Positions 25,773 through 35,175 of a stretch of DNA of 64,000 bases are shown here, in pieces. Location: assembly GCA_035531075.1 (NCBI GenBank), contig DATKTO010000039.1, positions 1-64,000 of the forward strand, in the 5' to 3' direction. Every line of letters begins with the position of its first letter. The first letter of the stretch is position 1. The notes under the pieces are model-generated. The model had not been told where the DNA came from. It worked only from the letters and a program-made list of their open reading frames with translations, and made no database searches. Both the position numbers and the translations under genes were made by a program. This DNA is from 39-52-133 sp035531075 (GTDB lineage Bacteria; Pseudomonadota; Gammaproteobacteria; Burkholderiales; Gallionellaceae).

Positions 25773-27137
25773 ATGTCAAACGAACTTAAGAAACCAGGCC
25801 GCATTCTTCGGGCCCCAGAAAATTTTATTGATGCCTCGCTTAGTACAGCAATTACTAAAGATGGTTTAAACGAGGAGCGCCGTGACTTCCTCCGCAAAAG
25901 CTTTGTAGCTGCAAGTGCGGTGGTTGCAGGTAGCGCGGCGCTTACTCAGGCTGCGATGGCGGCAACGCCTGAGGGCGACCCGCTGATTCTTAATCACACT
26001 GAATACGACCAGACACTGGGTTTGCCCGTTGCTGCGAATCCGTATGGCGTGCCATCAAAATACGAAGTTAATCTGGTGCGTCGTGAGTCGCCTGGCTTGA
26101 CTCAGGTAGGCGGTGCTTCTGTAGCGTTTGCGCCATTGCAAGGCCTGTTCGGAATTATTACTCCCAGCGGTTTGCATTTCGAGCGTCATCACCAGGGCTG
26201 GCAGGATATGGACCCAACTAAACATCGCCTGATGGTGATGGGTATGGTCAAAAACCCCAAGGTCTACACCATGGATGACCTGATGCGTCTGCCTTCCGTT
26301 TCTCGTATGCACTTCATCGAGTGCGGCGCCAACACCGCGACCGAGTGGGGTAATGTGGCTGTTCCAACCGTGCAGTACACACACGGTATGGTTAGCTGCA
26401 GTGAATTCACCGGCGTTCCTCTGTCCGTATTGCTGGATGATTGCGGCTTCGATAAAAAGAACGGCAAGTTCGTTCTGGCCGAAGGTGCTGACGGTTCTGG
26501 CATGACACGTACCATCAGCATGGAAAACGCGCTGGATGACGTGATTGTTGCTTATGGTCAGAACGGCGAAATGCTGCGTCCAGAAAACGGTTATCCACTG
26601 CGTCTGGTTGTTCCTGGCGTGCAGGGTGTTTCCAGTGTCAAATGGCTGCGTCGTATCGAAGTGGGCGACAAGCCATTTGATACAAAAGACGAAGTAAGTC
26701 ACTACGTGGACCTGATGCCGAATGGCATGACACGTCAGTACACCTCCATTCAGGAAGCCAAGTCAGTTATCACTTCGCCATCCGGTGGTCAGGTATTGAT
26801 GGGTAAGGGCTTCTATAACATTACCGGTCTTGCATGGACCGGTCGCGGCAAGATCACCCGCGTTGACGTGTCTGCAGACGGCGGCCGTACATGGCGCACG
26901 GCAAGACTGGAAACTCCGGTGTTGAGCAAAGCACTGACACGCTTCAATATTGACTGGGTATGGGATGGCTCTCCTGCTATCTTGCAATCTCGCGCAATGG
27001 ATGATACTGGCTATGTTCAACCTAAGATTAACCAGTTGCGTGGCGTTCGTGGCACTAAGTCGATTTATCACAACAATGCGATCCAGTCTTGGAGAGTCGC
27101 AGATTTCGGAGAGGTAACCAATGTACAAGTTAACTAA
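25773..27137 (+). CDS. soxC: Sulphur/sulphite dehydrogenase molybdopterin subunit SoxC
   Basis: The 454-residue protein is the Mo-cofactor subunit of SoxCD, which oxidises the sulphane sulphur bound to SoxYZ, releasing six electrons. The Tat signal RRDFLRK (about 37-43) is followed by a hydrophobic segment ending AAMAA. The oxidoreductase Mo-binding domain has HFIECGANTATEWG, with Mo-ligand Cys 184, and WTGRGKITRVDVSADGGRTW opens the dimerisation domain. It overlaps soxD by 17 nt. No soxXYZAB genes are seen in the window. Confidence 0.93.
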   Translation: MSNELKKPGRILRAPENFIDASLSTAITKDGLNEERRDFLRKSFVAASAVVAGSAALTQAAMAATPEGDPLILNHTEYDQTLGLPVAANPYGVPSKYEVNLVRRESPGLTQVGGASVAFAPLQGLFGIITPSGLHFERHHQGWQDMDPTKHRLMVMGMVKNPKVYTMDDLMRLPSVSRMHFIECGANTATEWGNVAVPTVQYTHGMVSCSEFTGVPLSVLLDDCGFDKKNGKFVLAEGADGSGMTRTISMENALDDVIVAYGQNGEMLRPENGYPLRLVVPGVQGVSSVKWLRRIEVGDKPFDTKDEVSHYVDLMPNGMTRQYTSIQEAKSVITSPSGGQVLMGKGFYNITGLAWTGRGKITRVDVSADGGRTWRTARLETPVLSKALTRFNIDWVWDGSPAILQSRAMDDTGYVQPKINQLRGVRGTKSIYHNNAIQSWRVADFGEVTNVQVN

Positions 27138-28239
27138 AGCTATTCTGACTGTTTCGCTGCTGGCGTTGAGCTTTGCTGCGACGGCGCAATCTCTACCAGG
27201 CATTGGTCGCACAGCTACACCAAAAGAAATCGCAGCGTGGGATATCGACGTGCGCGGTGACTTCAAGGGTATTCCTAAAGGCAAAGGTAGTGTTGCCCTG
27301 GGTAACAAGGTTTGGGATGAGAAATGTGCATCCTGCCACGGCACTTTCGGTGAATCCATGGAAGTGTTCGGTCCTATCGTTGGCGGTACAACAGCTAATG
27401 ACGTGAAGACAGGTCATGTACTGGCGCTGGCAGATGGCTCTGAGCCCAAGCGTTCGACCCTGATGAAGGTTGCCACCTTGTCCACAATCTGGGATTACAT
27501 CAACCGTGCGATGCCTTGGAATGCTCCCAAGACTTTGACGACCGATGAAGTTTACGGCGTTGTCGCTTACATCCTGAACATGGGTGAAATCCTGCCATCT
27601 GACTTTGTATTGTCAAACGAAAACATTGCCGAAGTTCAGAAGCTGATGCCTAACCGCAATGGTATGACTCGTGACCACGATATGTGGAAAGTAAAAGGCA
27701 AGGGCGATGTTAAAAATCCAGCTTGCATGAAGGATTGCACCAAGAAGGTTGAAATCACATCTGTGCTGCCTGACTATGCCTGCGATGCACATGGCAATAT
27801 TTCTGAGCAGAACCGTCATTTTGGTGCAGTACGCGGCGCGGATAAACTGATCGCTTGCGACCCTCATCCAAGCATTGCAGAGTTGAACCGCATCTATAAC
27901 ACCCCGTATAAGCCAAACGGAGGCTCAGCCAAGGCAGCCACAGTTGCAATCAGCAAGCCAACAACGGTTGCCCCTGAAGTTGTAGAAGCAACAGGCGTGG
28001 AACTGTTGAAGCAGAACAAATGTACAGCTTGCCACGGTATGACCAAGAAAATTGTTGGTCCAGGATTTGCTGAGATTACTGCCAAATACAAAGGCGATGC
28101 AAAAGCAGAAGAGCGTCTGATTGGTGTAGTTACCAATGGTGGCAGCGGCGTATGGGGCGGCACAATGCCACCTCACGGCCATATCAAAGCTGAAAATATC
28201 AAAACAATGGTTAAAGCGATTTTGGCTGGCGAAAAATAA
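27121..28239 (+). CDS. soxD: Dihaem cytochrome c subunit SoxD
   Basis: The 372-residue precursor has a signal peptide (cleavage near ATAQ) and two haem c sites, CASCH (about residue 62) and CTACH (about 301). The centre holds further Cys (NPACMKDCTKK, YACDAHG, IACDPHP) and the PNRNGMTRDHDMW segment, as in known SoxD proteins. It passes electrons from SoxC to small cytochromes. The start lies inside soxC, so expression should be coupled. Confidence 0.93.
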   Translation: MYKLTKAILTVSLLALSFAATAQSLPGIGRTATPKEIAAWDIDVRGDFKGIPKGKGSVALGNKVWDEKCASCHGTFGESMEVFGPIVGGTTANDVKTGHVLALADGSEPKRSTLMKVATLSTIWDYINRAMPWNAPKTLTTDEVYGVVAYILNMGEILPSDFVLSNENIAEVQKLMPNRNGMTRDHDMWKVKGKGDVKNPACMKDCTKKVEITSVLPDYACDAHGNISEQNRHFGAVRGADKLIACDPHPSIAELNRIYNTPYKPNGGSAKAATVAISKPTTVAPEVVEATGVELLKQNKCTACHGMTKKIVGPGFAEITAKYKGDAKAEERLIGVVTNGGSGVWGGTMPPHGHIKAENIKTMVKAILAGEK

Positions 28240-28439
28240 GCGTTAGCTACTTGGTTTCACCTGTTGCATGAAATGGCGTCTTCAATTGAATTATCCTGAC
28301 TCCCTGCTGTCTGAAGCAAGGGGGCAAGCTGAGTGAGGATGGTTTGGTTGATGGCGCCATTTCTACGTCCAAATTCCATTTTGGCCACGCAATAATCAAG
28401 AAAATTTGAACAGATTTTTTACTTTAGGAAGAGCATAGG

Positions 28440-29015
28440 ATGAACTTTGTAAATATTATCAAGAGCCTGATACTGGTTGTCGTATTGAGCGAACTAACAG
28501 GCTGCGGCACGATCCATGCCATGCGTAATCTGGAAGAGGGTTCTGGCGGCACCTTCATGGATATGTGGGATAAGTGGGTGCAATCTGAAGGCGACATCGC
28601 AGTGGCCACTACCTGGGCGATGAAAGTAAAGCCTGGCGTTACTGTGGAAGATATCGAAAACGCGCTGGCAACAGTGGCAACTGACGAGAACATCAAGGCT
28701 GTAGGTGTATTGCCATTGTCTGATGAACTGCAAGCACGCAACCCCGGTACGAAACAAAAGATGCTGCGCGTGATTTCTTACTGCTCACCGACTACAGCCC
28801 GCATGATGGTTGACTTCAGCCCTGCGATGGCAGCCTTCTTGCCATGCCGTATTGTGATTGCAGAAAAGGATGACGGTCTGTGGTTGTACACACTCAATAT
28901 GGACATGATGATCAAGATGGGCAAGAAAATGCCCCCAGAGCTGAAAGTGGCCACCATGAAAGTGCGCAACACGATCTGGAAGATGATGGAAAAAGGCGCT
29001 GCTGGCGAGTTCTAA
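28440..29015 (+). CDS. DUF302-domain lipoprotein
   Basis: The 191-residue protein has an N-terminal signal with lipobox LTGC (Cys 22), giving a membrane-anchored periplasmic lipoprotein. The rest is a DUF302-type domain with KVKPGVTVEDIENALATVA, IKAVGVLPLSDELQ, VISYCSPTTARMMVDFSP and AFLPCRIVIAEKDDG; two Cys may pair. DUF302 proteins have no settled biochemical role but often lie beside sulphur-oxidation genes. It is 200 nt after soxD, before a terminator, so it may belong to the sox unit. Confidence 0.8.
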   Translation: MNFVNIIKSLILVVVLSELTGCGTIHAMRNLEEGSGGTFMDMWDKWVQSEGDIAVATTWAMKVKPGVTVEDIENALATVATDENIKAVGVLPLSDELQARNPGTKQKMLRVISYCSPTTARMMVDFSPAMAAFLPCRIVIAEKDDGLWLYTLNMDMMIKMGKKMPPELKVATMKVRNTIWKMMEKGAAGEF

Positions 29016-29336
29016 TCTCCGGCAACAATGCACTAACGCCTCGCAAGAAAGCGGGTCGGGACTTCGGTTCTGACCCGCTTTTTTTTGCCCCTTGAAAACA
29101 AATCAACACTCCTCACTTCAGGTAATTTCGCAATGTGAAATGAACATTGAAGTGCGAAAAAATAAATCAGCTTATAATGAATCAAGCAAAGCGCTCGAAG
29201 GCAAATTGCGAGCGCTTTGAATTTATATTCAGATGGAAGGTGTACCGCAGTCCATCTCTGAATATTTCACTGCAGAATATCCGTGCGCATCTGCACACCG
29301 GCTTAATAAATGAAATTAAAATGAGGAGATTTTAAA
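29016..29336. other. Spacer between the sox unit and the TRAP-malonate operon
   Basis: No gene is seen. A terminator lies at 29048-29086. A -10-like TATAAT lies at 29173-29178, followed by a 10-bp hairpin AAAGCGCTCG/CGAGCGCTTT (29188-29197 and 29209-29218). The hairpin falls just after the predicted transcript start and could be an operator or a leader structure for the TRAP-mdc operon. Confidence 0.5.
29048..29086 (+). terminator. Terminator after the DUF302 gene
   Basis: AAAGCGGGTC (29048-29057) pairs with GACCCGCTTT (29072-29081), with a second short stem around TTCG inside, then a run of T. Confidence 0.9.
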
Positions 29337-30362
29337 ATGGATATTACTCGTCGCCGTATCTTGCAAGGTTTGGTGGCCGCTCCTGCGGTGGCCATGTTTG
29401 GCAGCAACGTATTTGCAGCAGACACCGTTAATCTAAAAATCTCCCATCAATTCCCCGGCGGTTCAATGACCGAAGGCGACTTCCGCGACCGCCTGTGCCG
29501 CCGCTTCGCTGCCGAGGTCGAGAAGCGCACCGGCGGCGCAGTGACGGGCACCGTGTATGCGGGTTCTTCGCTGATGAAGACCAATGCGCAATTCAGCGCA
29601 ATGCGCAAAGGCGCGCTGGATATGTCGCTGGTGCCGCTGTCCTATGCCGGCGGCGAAGTGCCCGAAACCAACATCGGCCTGATGCCGGGCGTGGTGACCT
29701 CCTATGAGCAGGGCATGTCATGGAAAAATGCCGAAGTGGGCAAGGCACTGTCCGATGTGCTTGCGGACAAGGGTGTGATAATCGTTAGCTGGATCTGGCA
29801 GGCGGGTGGCGTGGCCAGCCGTACCAAACCTATTATCGAGCCGGAAGATGCCAAGGGTATGAAGGTGCGCGGCGGCAGCCGTGAAATGGACATGGTGCTG
29901 AAGGAGGCGGGGGCCGCGGTGCTGACAACGCCCTCCAATGAAATTTATGCGGCGATGCAGACCGGTGCCCTGGATGCCGCGATGACCTCCTCCACCAGCC
30001 TGATTTCCTTCCGTCTGGAGGAGGTGGCCAAGCAATTGACCACAGGCCGTGGCAAGGCTTACTGGTTCATGCTGGAACCGTTGATGATATCGAAGCAGGT
30101 ATTTGAGAAGCTGCCCAAGGCGCATCAGGATGTGATTATGGCGGTGGGTGCGGAGATGGAAAAATTTGCGCTTGAGCAGGCCAAGGCAGACGATCAGAAA
30201 GTGGCAGCGGTATATCAGAAGGCCGGTGGCACAGCCCATGACATGTCGGCAGCCACCGTTAAAAAATGGCAGGACATCGCGCGCGAAACTGCATGGAAAG
30301 ATTTTGCGGCGAGAAACGAAAGCTGCGCGCGTCTGCTCAAACTGGCTGAGAAAACACTGTGA
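29337..30362 (+). CDS. TRAP transporter substrate-binding protein (DctP type)
   Basis: The 341-residue periplasmic receptor has a twin-arginine-like signal, TRRRILQGLVAAPAVA, ending near VFA-AD. The DctP domain is recognised by LKISHQFPGGSMTEGDFRD, TGGAVTGTVYAGSSLMK, MKVRGGSREMD (ligand-carboxylate Arg region) and EIYAAMQTGALDAAMTS. It binds an organic acid and hands it to DctQM. Because malonate decarboxylase genes follow without a break, malonate is the likely ligand (inference). An AGGAG ribosome site is 10 nt upstream. Confidence 0.9.
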   Translation: MDITRRRILQGLVAAPAVAMFGSNVFAADTVNLKISHQFPGGSMTEGDFRDRLCRRFAAEVEKRTGGAVTGTVYAGSSLMKTNAQFSAMRKGALDMSLVPLSYAGGEVPETNIGLMPGVVTSYEQGMSWKNAEVGKALSDVLADKGVIIVSWIWQAGGVASRTKPIIEPEDAKGMKVRGGSREMDMVLKEAGAAVLTTPSNEIYAAMQTGALDAAMTSSTSLISFRLEEVAKQLTTGRGKAYWFMLEPLMISKQVFEKLPKAHQDVIMAVGAEMEKFALEQAKADDQKVAAVYQKAGGTAHDMSAATVKKWQDIARETAWKDFAARNESCARLLKLAEKTL

Positions 30363-30916
30363 GCCACGGTTTTGAACTGGAAGGGCATGGAGCCGCGCCA
30401 ACGCAGCCGGCAGGGGGCGTTTTGGGCATGCTGCTGAAGCTGCAGGACCGGGTGAACAAGGCGGTCCTGCTGCTGTCCATGCTCGCCATGCTCGCTGCCT
30501 GTGCCATTCTCACCGGTAGCGTGTTTCTGCGCTACTACTTCAAGGCGCCTACCGACTGGCAGGATGAGATGTCGGTCTTCCTGCTGGTAGGGGCGATGTT
30601 TATGTGCGGCGCCTACGTGCAGTCGCAACGCGGCCATATCGGCATCGAGGCGCTGGCGGGATTTTTCTCTCCTGTCGCAAATCGCTGGCGTGTGTTGTTC
30701 TGCGATGTGGCCTCCTTTGCCTTCTGTGCGTTTTTCACCTGGAAGACATGGAGCATGCTGCATGAAGCCTTTGTCGAGGGGCATACCACTTCTTCGTCCT
30801 GGGCGCCACCGCTGTGGATACCCTATGGTCTGATGACGCTCGGCATGACGCTGCTAACCCTGCAAATCCTGCTGCAAATTTTTACCAGCCTGAGCAATAA
30901 AGGAACAAGCAAATGA
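30359..30916 (+). CDS. TRAP transporter small permease (DctQ type)
   Basis: The 185-residue protein has four membrane helices, the DctQ pattern, with the WQDEMSVFLLVGAMFMCGAY helix and QRGHIGIEAL loop conserved. It forms the membrane sector with DctM. The start is a GTG overlapping the dctP stop (GTGA); an internal ATG at codon 24 is a weaker alternative. A 30-residue cytoplasmic N-terminal tail would precede the first helix. Confidence 0.88.
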   Translation: MSHGFELEGHGAAPTQPAGGVLGMLLKLQDRVNKAVLLLSMLAMLAACAILTGSVFLRYYFKAPTDWQDEMSVFLLVGAMFMCGAYVQSQRGHIGIEALAGFFSPVANRWRVLFCDVASFAFCAFFTWKTWSMLHEAFVEGHTTSSSWAPPLWIPYGLMTLGMTLLTLQILLQIFTSLSNKGTSK

Positions 30917-32268
30917 GTGTCGGCGCTATTGGATTACTCTACGGGCTGGGCACGCTATTGCTGATGTTTTCGGGCATGCCGATTGCGTTTGCGCTCGGCG
31001 GCATTGCGGTCATTTTCATGTTCATCTTCATGCCGGGCGCCTCGCTGGATACGGTCACGCTAAATGTCTACGAGGAAATGGCCAACATCACCCTGCTGTC
31101 GATACCGCTGTTCATTCTGAAGGGTGCGGCCATCGGCAAGTCGCGCGCCGGCGCCGACCTGTATCTGGCGATACACGCTTGGATGCACAAGATTCCCGGT
31201 GGTCTGGGCATCGCCAATATTTTCGCCAGTGCGCTGTTCGCGGCGATGTCCGGCTCCAGCCCAGCCACCTGCTCAGCGATAGGCAGTGCGGGCATTCCGG
31301 AGATGCGGGCACGCGGCTACTCGCAGCGCTTCGCCGCGGGTATTATCGCGGCAGGCGGCACGCTGGGCATACTGCTGCCTCCATCCGTTGTGATGATCCT
31401 GTTCGCTGTGGCCGCGGAACAATCGCTGGGCAGATTGTTCCTCGCCGGTATCGGCCCCGGCCTCTTGCTGGTGGCGCTGTTCTCGATCTATGCGGCATTC
31501 CGCTACAAGAAAGAATACAAGGAGGCGCACGGCATCTGGCAAGACGGAGGCGCAAAATCCGCCTATCTGGATACGACCGAACTCACCCTTGCCGAGAAAA
31601 CACGCATGTTGCCGCGCGTGCTGCCCTTCGTCACGCTGCTGATCGGCGTGATGATCGCGCTGTATGGCGGCTACGCCACGCCTTCCGAGACTGCAGGTCT
31701 GGGCGGCGTGCTGGCGCTGTTCCTGATTGCGATCATCTACAAGGTATGGCGCCCGTCGCAGCTCAGCCCCATCCTGACCAGCACACTTAAGGAATCGACC
31801 ATGCTGATGTTCATCATCGGCATGTCGCTGCTCTATTCCTATGTGATGAGCTACCTGCATATCAGCCAATCGGCGGCAGAAGCGATCGTGGCGATGAGCC
31901 TGTCGAAATGGGCGTTGCTGACGGTGATCCTGTTGCTGGTGGTGATGCTGGGATTCTTCCTGCCGCCGGTGTCGATTATCCTGATGACTGCGCCTATCAT
32001 TCTGCCGCCTCTGAAGGCTGCCGGGTTCGACCTGATATGGTTCGGCGTGGTGATGACCATCGTGATGGAGATGGGGCTGATCCATCCGCCCGTCGGGCTG
32101 AATATTTTTGTAATCAAGAATATCGCACCCGATATCCCGCTGAAGGAAATCATTTGGGGCGTGATTCCGTTTGTCGGCCTGATGATACTGGCGGTGCTGG
32201 TTATCTGCCTGATCCCCGGCATTGCCACCTGGCTGCCTGACCTAGTGTTCGGTGCTGCCGGAAAATAA
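30913..32268 (+). CDS. TRAP transporter large permease (DctM type)
   Basis: The 451-residue protein has about twelve membrane helices and is the ion-coupled channel subunit. DctM features include FALGGIAVIFMF, the GMSGSSPATCSAIGSAGIPEM-like stretch (about residues 115-135) and GLIHPPVGLNIFVIKNIAPD (about 383-403). It overlaps dctQ by 4 nt. mdcA follows after 25 nt, so transporter and enzyme genes are probably on one mRNA. Confidence 0.92.
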   Translation: MSVGAIGLLYGLGTLLLMFSGMPIAFALGGIAVIFMFIFMPGASLDTVTLNVYEEMANITLLSIPLFILKGAAIGKSRAGADLYLAIHAWMHKIPGGLGIANIFASALFAAMSGSSPATCSAIGSAGIPEMRARGYSQRFAAGIIAAGGTLGILLPPSVVMILFAVAAEQSLGRLFLAGIGPGLLLVALFSIYAAFRYKKEYKEAHGIWQDGGAKSAYLDTTELTLAEKTRMLPRVLPFVTLLIGVMIALYGGYATPSETAGLGGVLALFLIAIIYKVWRPSQLSPILTSTLKESTMLMFIIGMSLLYSYVMSYLHISQSAAEAIVAMSLSKWALLTVILLLVVMLGFFLPPVSIILMTAPIILPPLKAAGFDLIWFGVVMTIVMEMGLIHPPVGLNIFVIKNIAPDIPLKEIIWGVIPFVGLMILAVLVICLIPGIATWLPDLVFGAAGK

Positions 32269-32293
32269 GCATGCAAATGAGGCAGGAAAAATC

Positions 32294-33949
32294 ATGAGCG
32301 ATACAACTTCATCGCGCTGGAACAAGCTGGCACACAGCCGCGGCGAACGCCTCGCACGCGCTGCAGGACTTGCCAGCGGCCGCATCGTTTCCGCCGACAA
32401 CATCGTGCCGCTGCTAGAAGCCGTGATAGAGCCTGGCGACCGTCTGTGCATAGAGGGCAACAACCAGAAGCAGGCCGATTTTCTGGCGCGCAGTCTGGTC
32501 AGGACCGATCCGGCAAAGCTGCGCGACCTGCATCTGGTGCAGTCGGTACTGGCGCTGCCCGAACACATTGACCTGATCGAGCGCGGCCAGGTCAGCCGCA
32601 TCGACTTTTCTTTTTCCGGACCACAGGCCGCGCGGCTGGCGCGGCTGGTGGAAAGCAAAAAAATCACCATAGGCGCAATCCACACTTATCTTGAATTGTT
32701 CGCGCGCTATTTCGTTGACCTGACCCCGCGTGTCGCGCTCATCGCGGCACAGATGGCCGACCGCGAAGGCAATCTCTACACCGGCCCCAACACCGAGGAC
32801 ACCCCCGCCATCGTCGAGGCCACCGCCTTCAAGGGCGGCATAGTCATTGCGCAGGTCAACCAGATCGTCGACAAGCTGCCGCGCGTGGACATCCCCGCAG
32901 ACTGGGTGAACTTCGTGGTGCAGGCGCCGACCCCGCACTACATCGAGCCGCTGTTCACGCGCGACCCGGCCTTGATCACTGAAATCCAGGTGCTGATGGG
33001 CATGATCGCGATCAAGGGCCTGTATGCCGAATACGGCGTGCGGCGCCTCAACCATGGCATCGGTTTCGATACCGCTGCGATCGAATTGCTGCTGCCCACC
33101 TACGCCGCCGATCTCGGGCTCAAAGGCAAGATCTGCACGCACTGGGCGCTCAACCCGCATCCGACCCTGATCCCGGCGATCGAAGCCGGTTTTGTCGAAT
33201 CGGTGCACTGCTTCGGTTCCGAGGTCGGTATGGAGCGCTACACCGCGGCGCGACCGGATATTTTCTTTGTCGGTGCGGATGGGACGATGCGCTCCAACCG
33301 CGCCTTCAGCCAGGCTGCCGGCCACTATGCCTGCGACCTGTTTATTGGCTCCACGCTGCAGATTGACCTGCAGGGCAACAGCTCCACCGCCACCAAGGGC
33401 CGCATTGCCGGCTTTGGCGGTGCGCCGAATATGGGCGCCGATGCGCGCGGCCGTCGCCATGCCTCGCCGGCGTGGTTGCGTGCCGGGCGCGAAGGGCGCG
33501 GCAATATCGCGATGCCGCGCGGACAGAAGCTGGTGGTGCAGACCGTCGAGACCTTCCGCGAACACATGCAGCCGACTTTTGTCGAACGCCTCGATGCGTG
33601 GGCGCTGGCAGAGACAGCCAATATGGAATTGCCGCCGGTGATGATTTACGGCGAGGATTTGACCCACATCATCACCGAGGAAGGCATCGCCAATCTGCTG
33701 CTGTGTCGTACAGCAGAGGAGCGTGAACAGGCTATCCGCGGCGTGGCGGGCTACACCCCGGTCGGTATGGCACGCGATAAACGCCTGGTGGAAAACCTGC
33801 GCGACCGCGGCATCATTCGCCGCCCCGAAGATCTCGGCATCAGAAAGAGCGACGCCACGCGCGACCTGCTCGCCGCGCGCAGCATCAAGGATCTGGTGCA
33901 CGCTTCCGGTGGCCTGTACGAGCCGCCCAGGCAATTCCGTAACTGGTAA
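32294..33949 (+). CDS. mdcA: Malonate decarboxylase alpha subunit
   Basis: The 551-residue protein is the acetyl-S-ACP:malonate ACP transferase, exchanging acetyl for malonyl on the carrier protein. It opens with a WNKLAHSRGERLARAA stretch and contains VSADNIVPLLEAVIEPGDR, LYTGPNTEDTPAIVEATAFK and GFGGAPNMGADARGRRHASP, all characteristic of MdcA. The start at 32294 (MSDTT) follows CAGGAA; the 32252 start would overlap the TRAP gene. It begins the mdc part of the operon. Confidence 0.96.
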   Translation: MSDTTSSRWNKLAHSRGERLARAAGLASGRIVSADNIVPLLEAVIEPGDRLCIEGNNQKQADFLARSLVRTDPAKLRDLHLVQSVLALPEHIDLIERGQVSRIDFSFSGPQAARLARLVESKKITIGAIHTYLELFARYFVDLTPRVALIAAQMADREGNLYTGPNTEDTPAIVEATAFKGGIVIAQVNQIVDKLPRVDIPADWVNFVVQAPTPHYIEPLFTRDPALITEIQVLMGMIAIKGLYAEYGVRRLNHGIGFDTAAIELLLPTYAADLGLKGKICTHWALNPHPTLIPAIEAGFVESVHCFGSEVGMERYTAARPDIFFVGADGTMRSNRAFSQAAGHYACDLFIGSTLQIDLQGNSSTATKGRIAGFGGAPNMGADARGRRHASPAWLRAGREGRGNIAMPRGQKLVVQTVETFREHMQPTFVERLDAWALAETANMELPPVMIYGEDLTHIITEEGIANLLLCRTAEEREQAIRGVAGYTPVGMARDKRLVENLRDRGIIRRPEDLGIRKSDATRDLLAARSIKDLVHASGGLYEPPRQFRNW

Positions 33950-33964
33950 CAAGGTACGCAGCAT

Positions 33965-34282
33965 ATGGAACAATTTACTCTAACCCTGCCGTCGAAAGCA
34001 CCTCAACCGAGCGCCGTTCATACGGTGCTCTGCGGTGTGGTCTCGTCGGGCAATCTGGAAGTGCTGGTGGAGCCGCTGGCGGCTCGCGACACATGCGAGA
34101 TCGTGGTCAACACCTCGGCGCACGGCTTTCGCGATATCTGGCAGGCGGTGCTGACGGATTTTGCCGAGCGCCACGCCGTGGGCGGACTAAGACTCTCGCT
34201 CAACGATGCGGGTGCGACCCCGGCTGTGGTGAGCCTGCGCCTGGATCAGGCCTTTGAAATGTGCGTTGGAGACCGCGCATGA
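33965..34282 (+). CDS. mdcC: Malonate decarboxylase acyl carrier protein (delta subunit)
   Basis: The 105-residue protein carries the phosphoribosyl-dephospho-CoA group to which acetyl or malonyl is attached. The attachment Ser lies in VVSSGNLEVLVEPL (Ser 28 by position), and the family continues with FRDIWQAVLTDF and LRLSLNDAGATPAVVSLRL. It lies 15 nt after mdcA and overlaps mdcD by 4 nt. MdcB and MdcG below make and attach the prosthetic group. Confidence 0.94.
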   Translation: MEQFTLTLPSKAPQPSAVHTVLCGVVSSGNLEVLVEPLAARDTCEIVVNTSAHGFRDIWQAVLTDFAERHAVGGLRLSLNDAGATPAVVSLRLDQAFEMCVGDRA

Positions 34283-35175
34283 CAGGCCGCCGCATCAGCT
34301 ATTTTGAAGCCTCGGCGCGCCAGCGCCTGAGCGGCCTCGTCGACGAAAAATCATTCAGCGAATTCTGCCCGCCCGAGCTAAGAAAAACCAGCCCGCATCT
34401 GGCGCGTCTGGATGCACCGCTGGCGTTTGATGACGGCGTGGTGGTGGGGCGTGCGACGCTGGCGGGCCACAAAATTTTTATTGCCGCGCAGGAAGGCCGC
34501 TTCAACGGCGGCGCGGTCGGCGAAGTGCACGGCGCAAAGATCCGCGGCCTGCTCGACAAGGCCTTGCTGGAAAAACCGGCTGCGGTGCTGCTGCTGGTGG
34601 ACTCGGGCGGCGTGCGGCTGCACGAGGCCAATGCCGGTCTGATCGCGATCTCCGAAATCATGCGCGCCGTGCTGCGCGTGCAGGCTGCGGGCATCCCGGT
34701 GTTCGCGCTGGTGGGCGGCTCGTGCGGCGCGTTCGGCGGCATGGGCATCGTCACCCGCCTGTGCGCAGAGGTGGTGATGTCGGAGCAGGGGCGTCTGGCC
34801 CTGTCCGGCCCCGAGGTGATCGAGACCGTGAAAGGCGTGGAAGAATTCGACTCGCGCGACCGCGCGCTGGTGTGGCGCGTCACCGGCGGCAAGCTGCGGC
34901 GCGCATTGGGCGAGGCAACCATGCTGGTGGACGATCTGATTCCGGCTTTCCGCGATGCGTCCATAGATCTGATCGCAAAGTATAAAACTTATCCACTCGC
35001 TCCAGCCAGCCTCGAAACCCTGCTCGCCGAGCACGCAAGGCTGACCGCGCGCAGCGAACGTTTCGCCACTGCGCGCGATGGCCGCGAAATTTGGCAGGCC
35101 ACCTTTGTCGATGCAGCGCGCGTGCCTGAATTAAGTGTGGATGAATTCAATCGCCAGTTGGGTGAGCAGGTATGA
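34279..35175 (+). CDS. mdcD: Malonate decarboxylase beta subunit
   Basis: The 298-residue carboxyltransferase-like subunit, with MdcE, decarboxylates malonyl-S-ACP to acetyl-S-ACP. Crotonase/carboxyltransferase elements are AVLLLVDSGGVRLHEANAGL (about 95-115), LVGGSCGAFGGMGIVTRLC (about 145) and GPEVIETVKGVEEFDSRD. The ATG overlaps the mdcC stop (ATGA), and the next gene also overlaps, so subunit stoichiometry is probably held by coupling. Being biotin-independent, the complex releases CO2 directly. Confidence 0.95.
   Translation: MTGRRISYFEASARQRLSGLVDEKSFSEFCPPELRKTSPHLARLDAPLAFDDGVVVGRATLAGHKIFIAAQEGRFNGGAVGEVHGAKIRGLLDKALLEKPAAVLLLVDSGGVRLHEANAGLIAISEIMRAVLRVQAAGIPVFALVGGSCGAFGGMGIVTRLCAEVVMSEQGRLALSGPEVIETVKGVEEFDSRDRALVWRVTGGKLRRALGEATMLVDDLIPAFRDASIDLIAKYKTYPLAPASLETLLAEHARLTARSERFATARDGREIWQATFVDAARVPELSVDEFNRQLGEQV

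Noticed and set aside
32414..33973. 519-codon open frame antisense to mdcA
   Set aside because: Complement of a complete MdcA; operon context supports only the plus strand.
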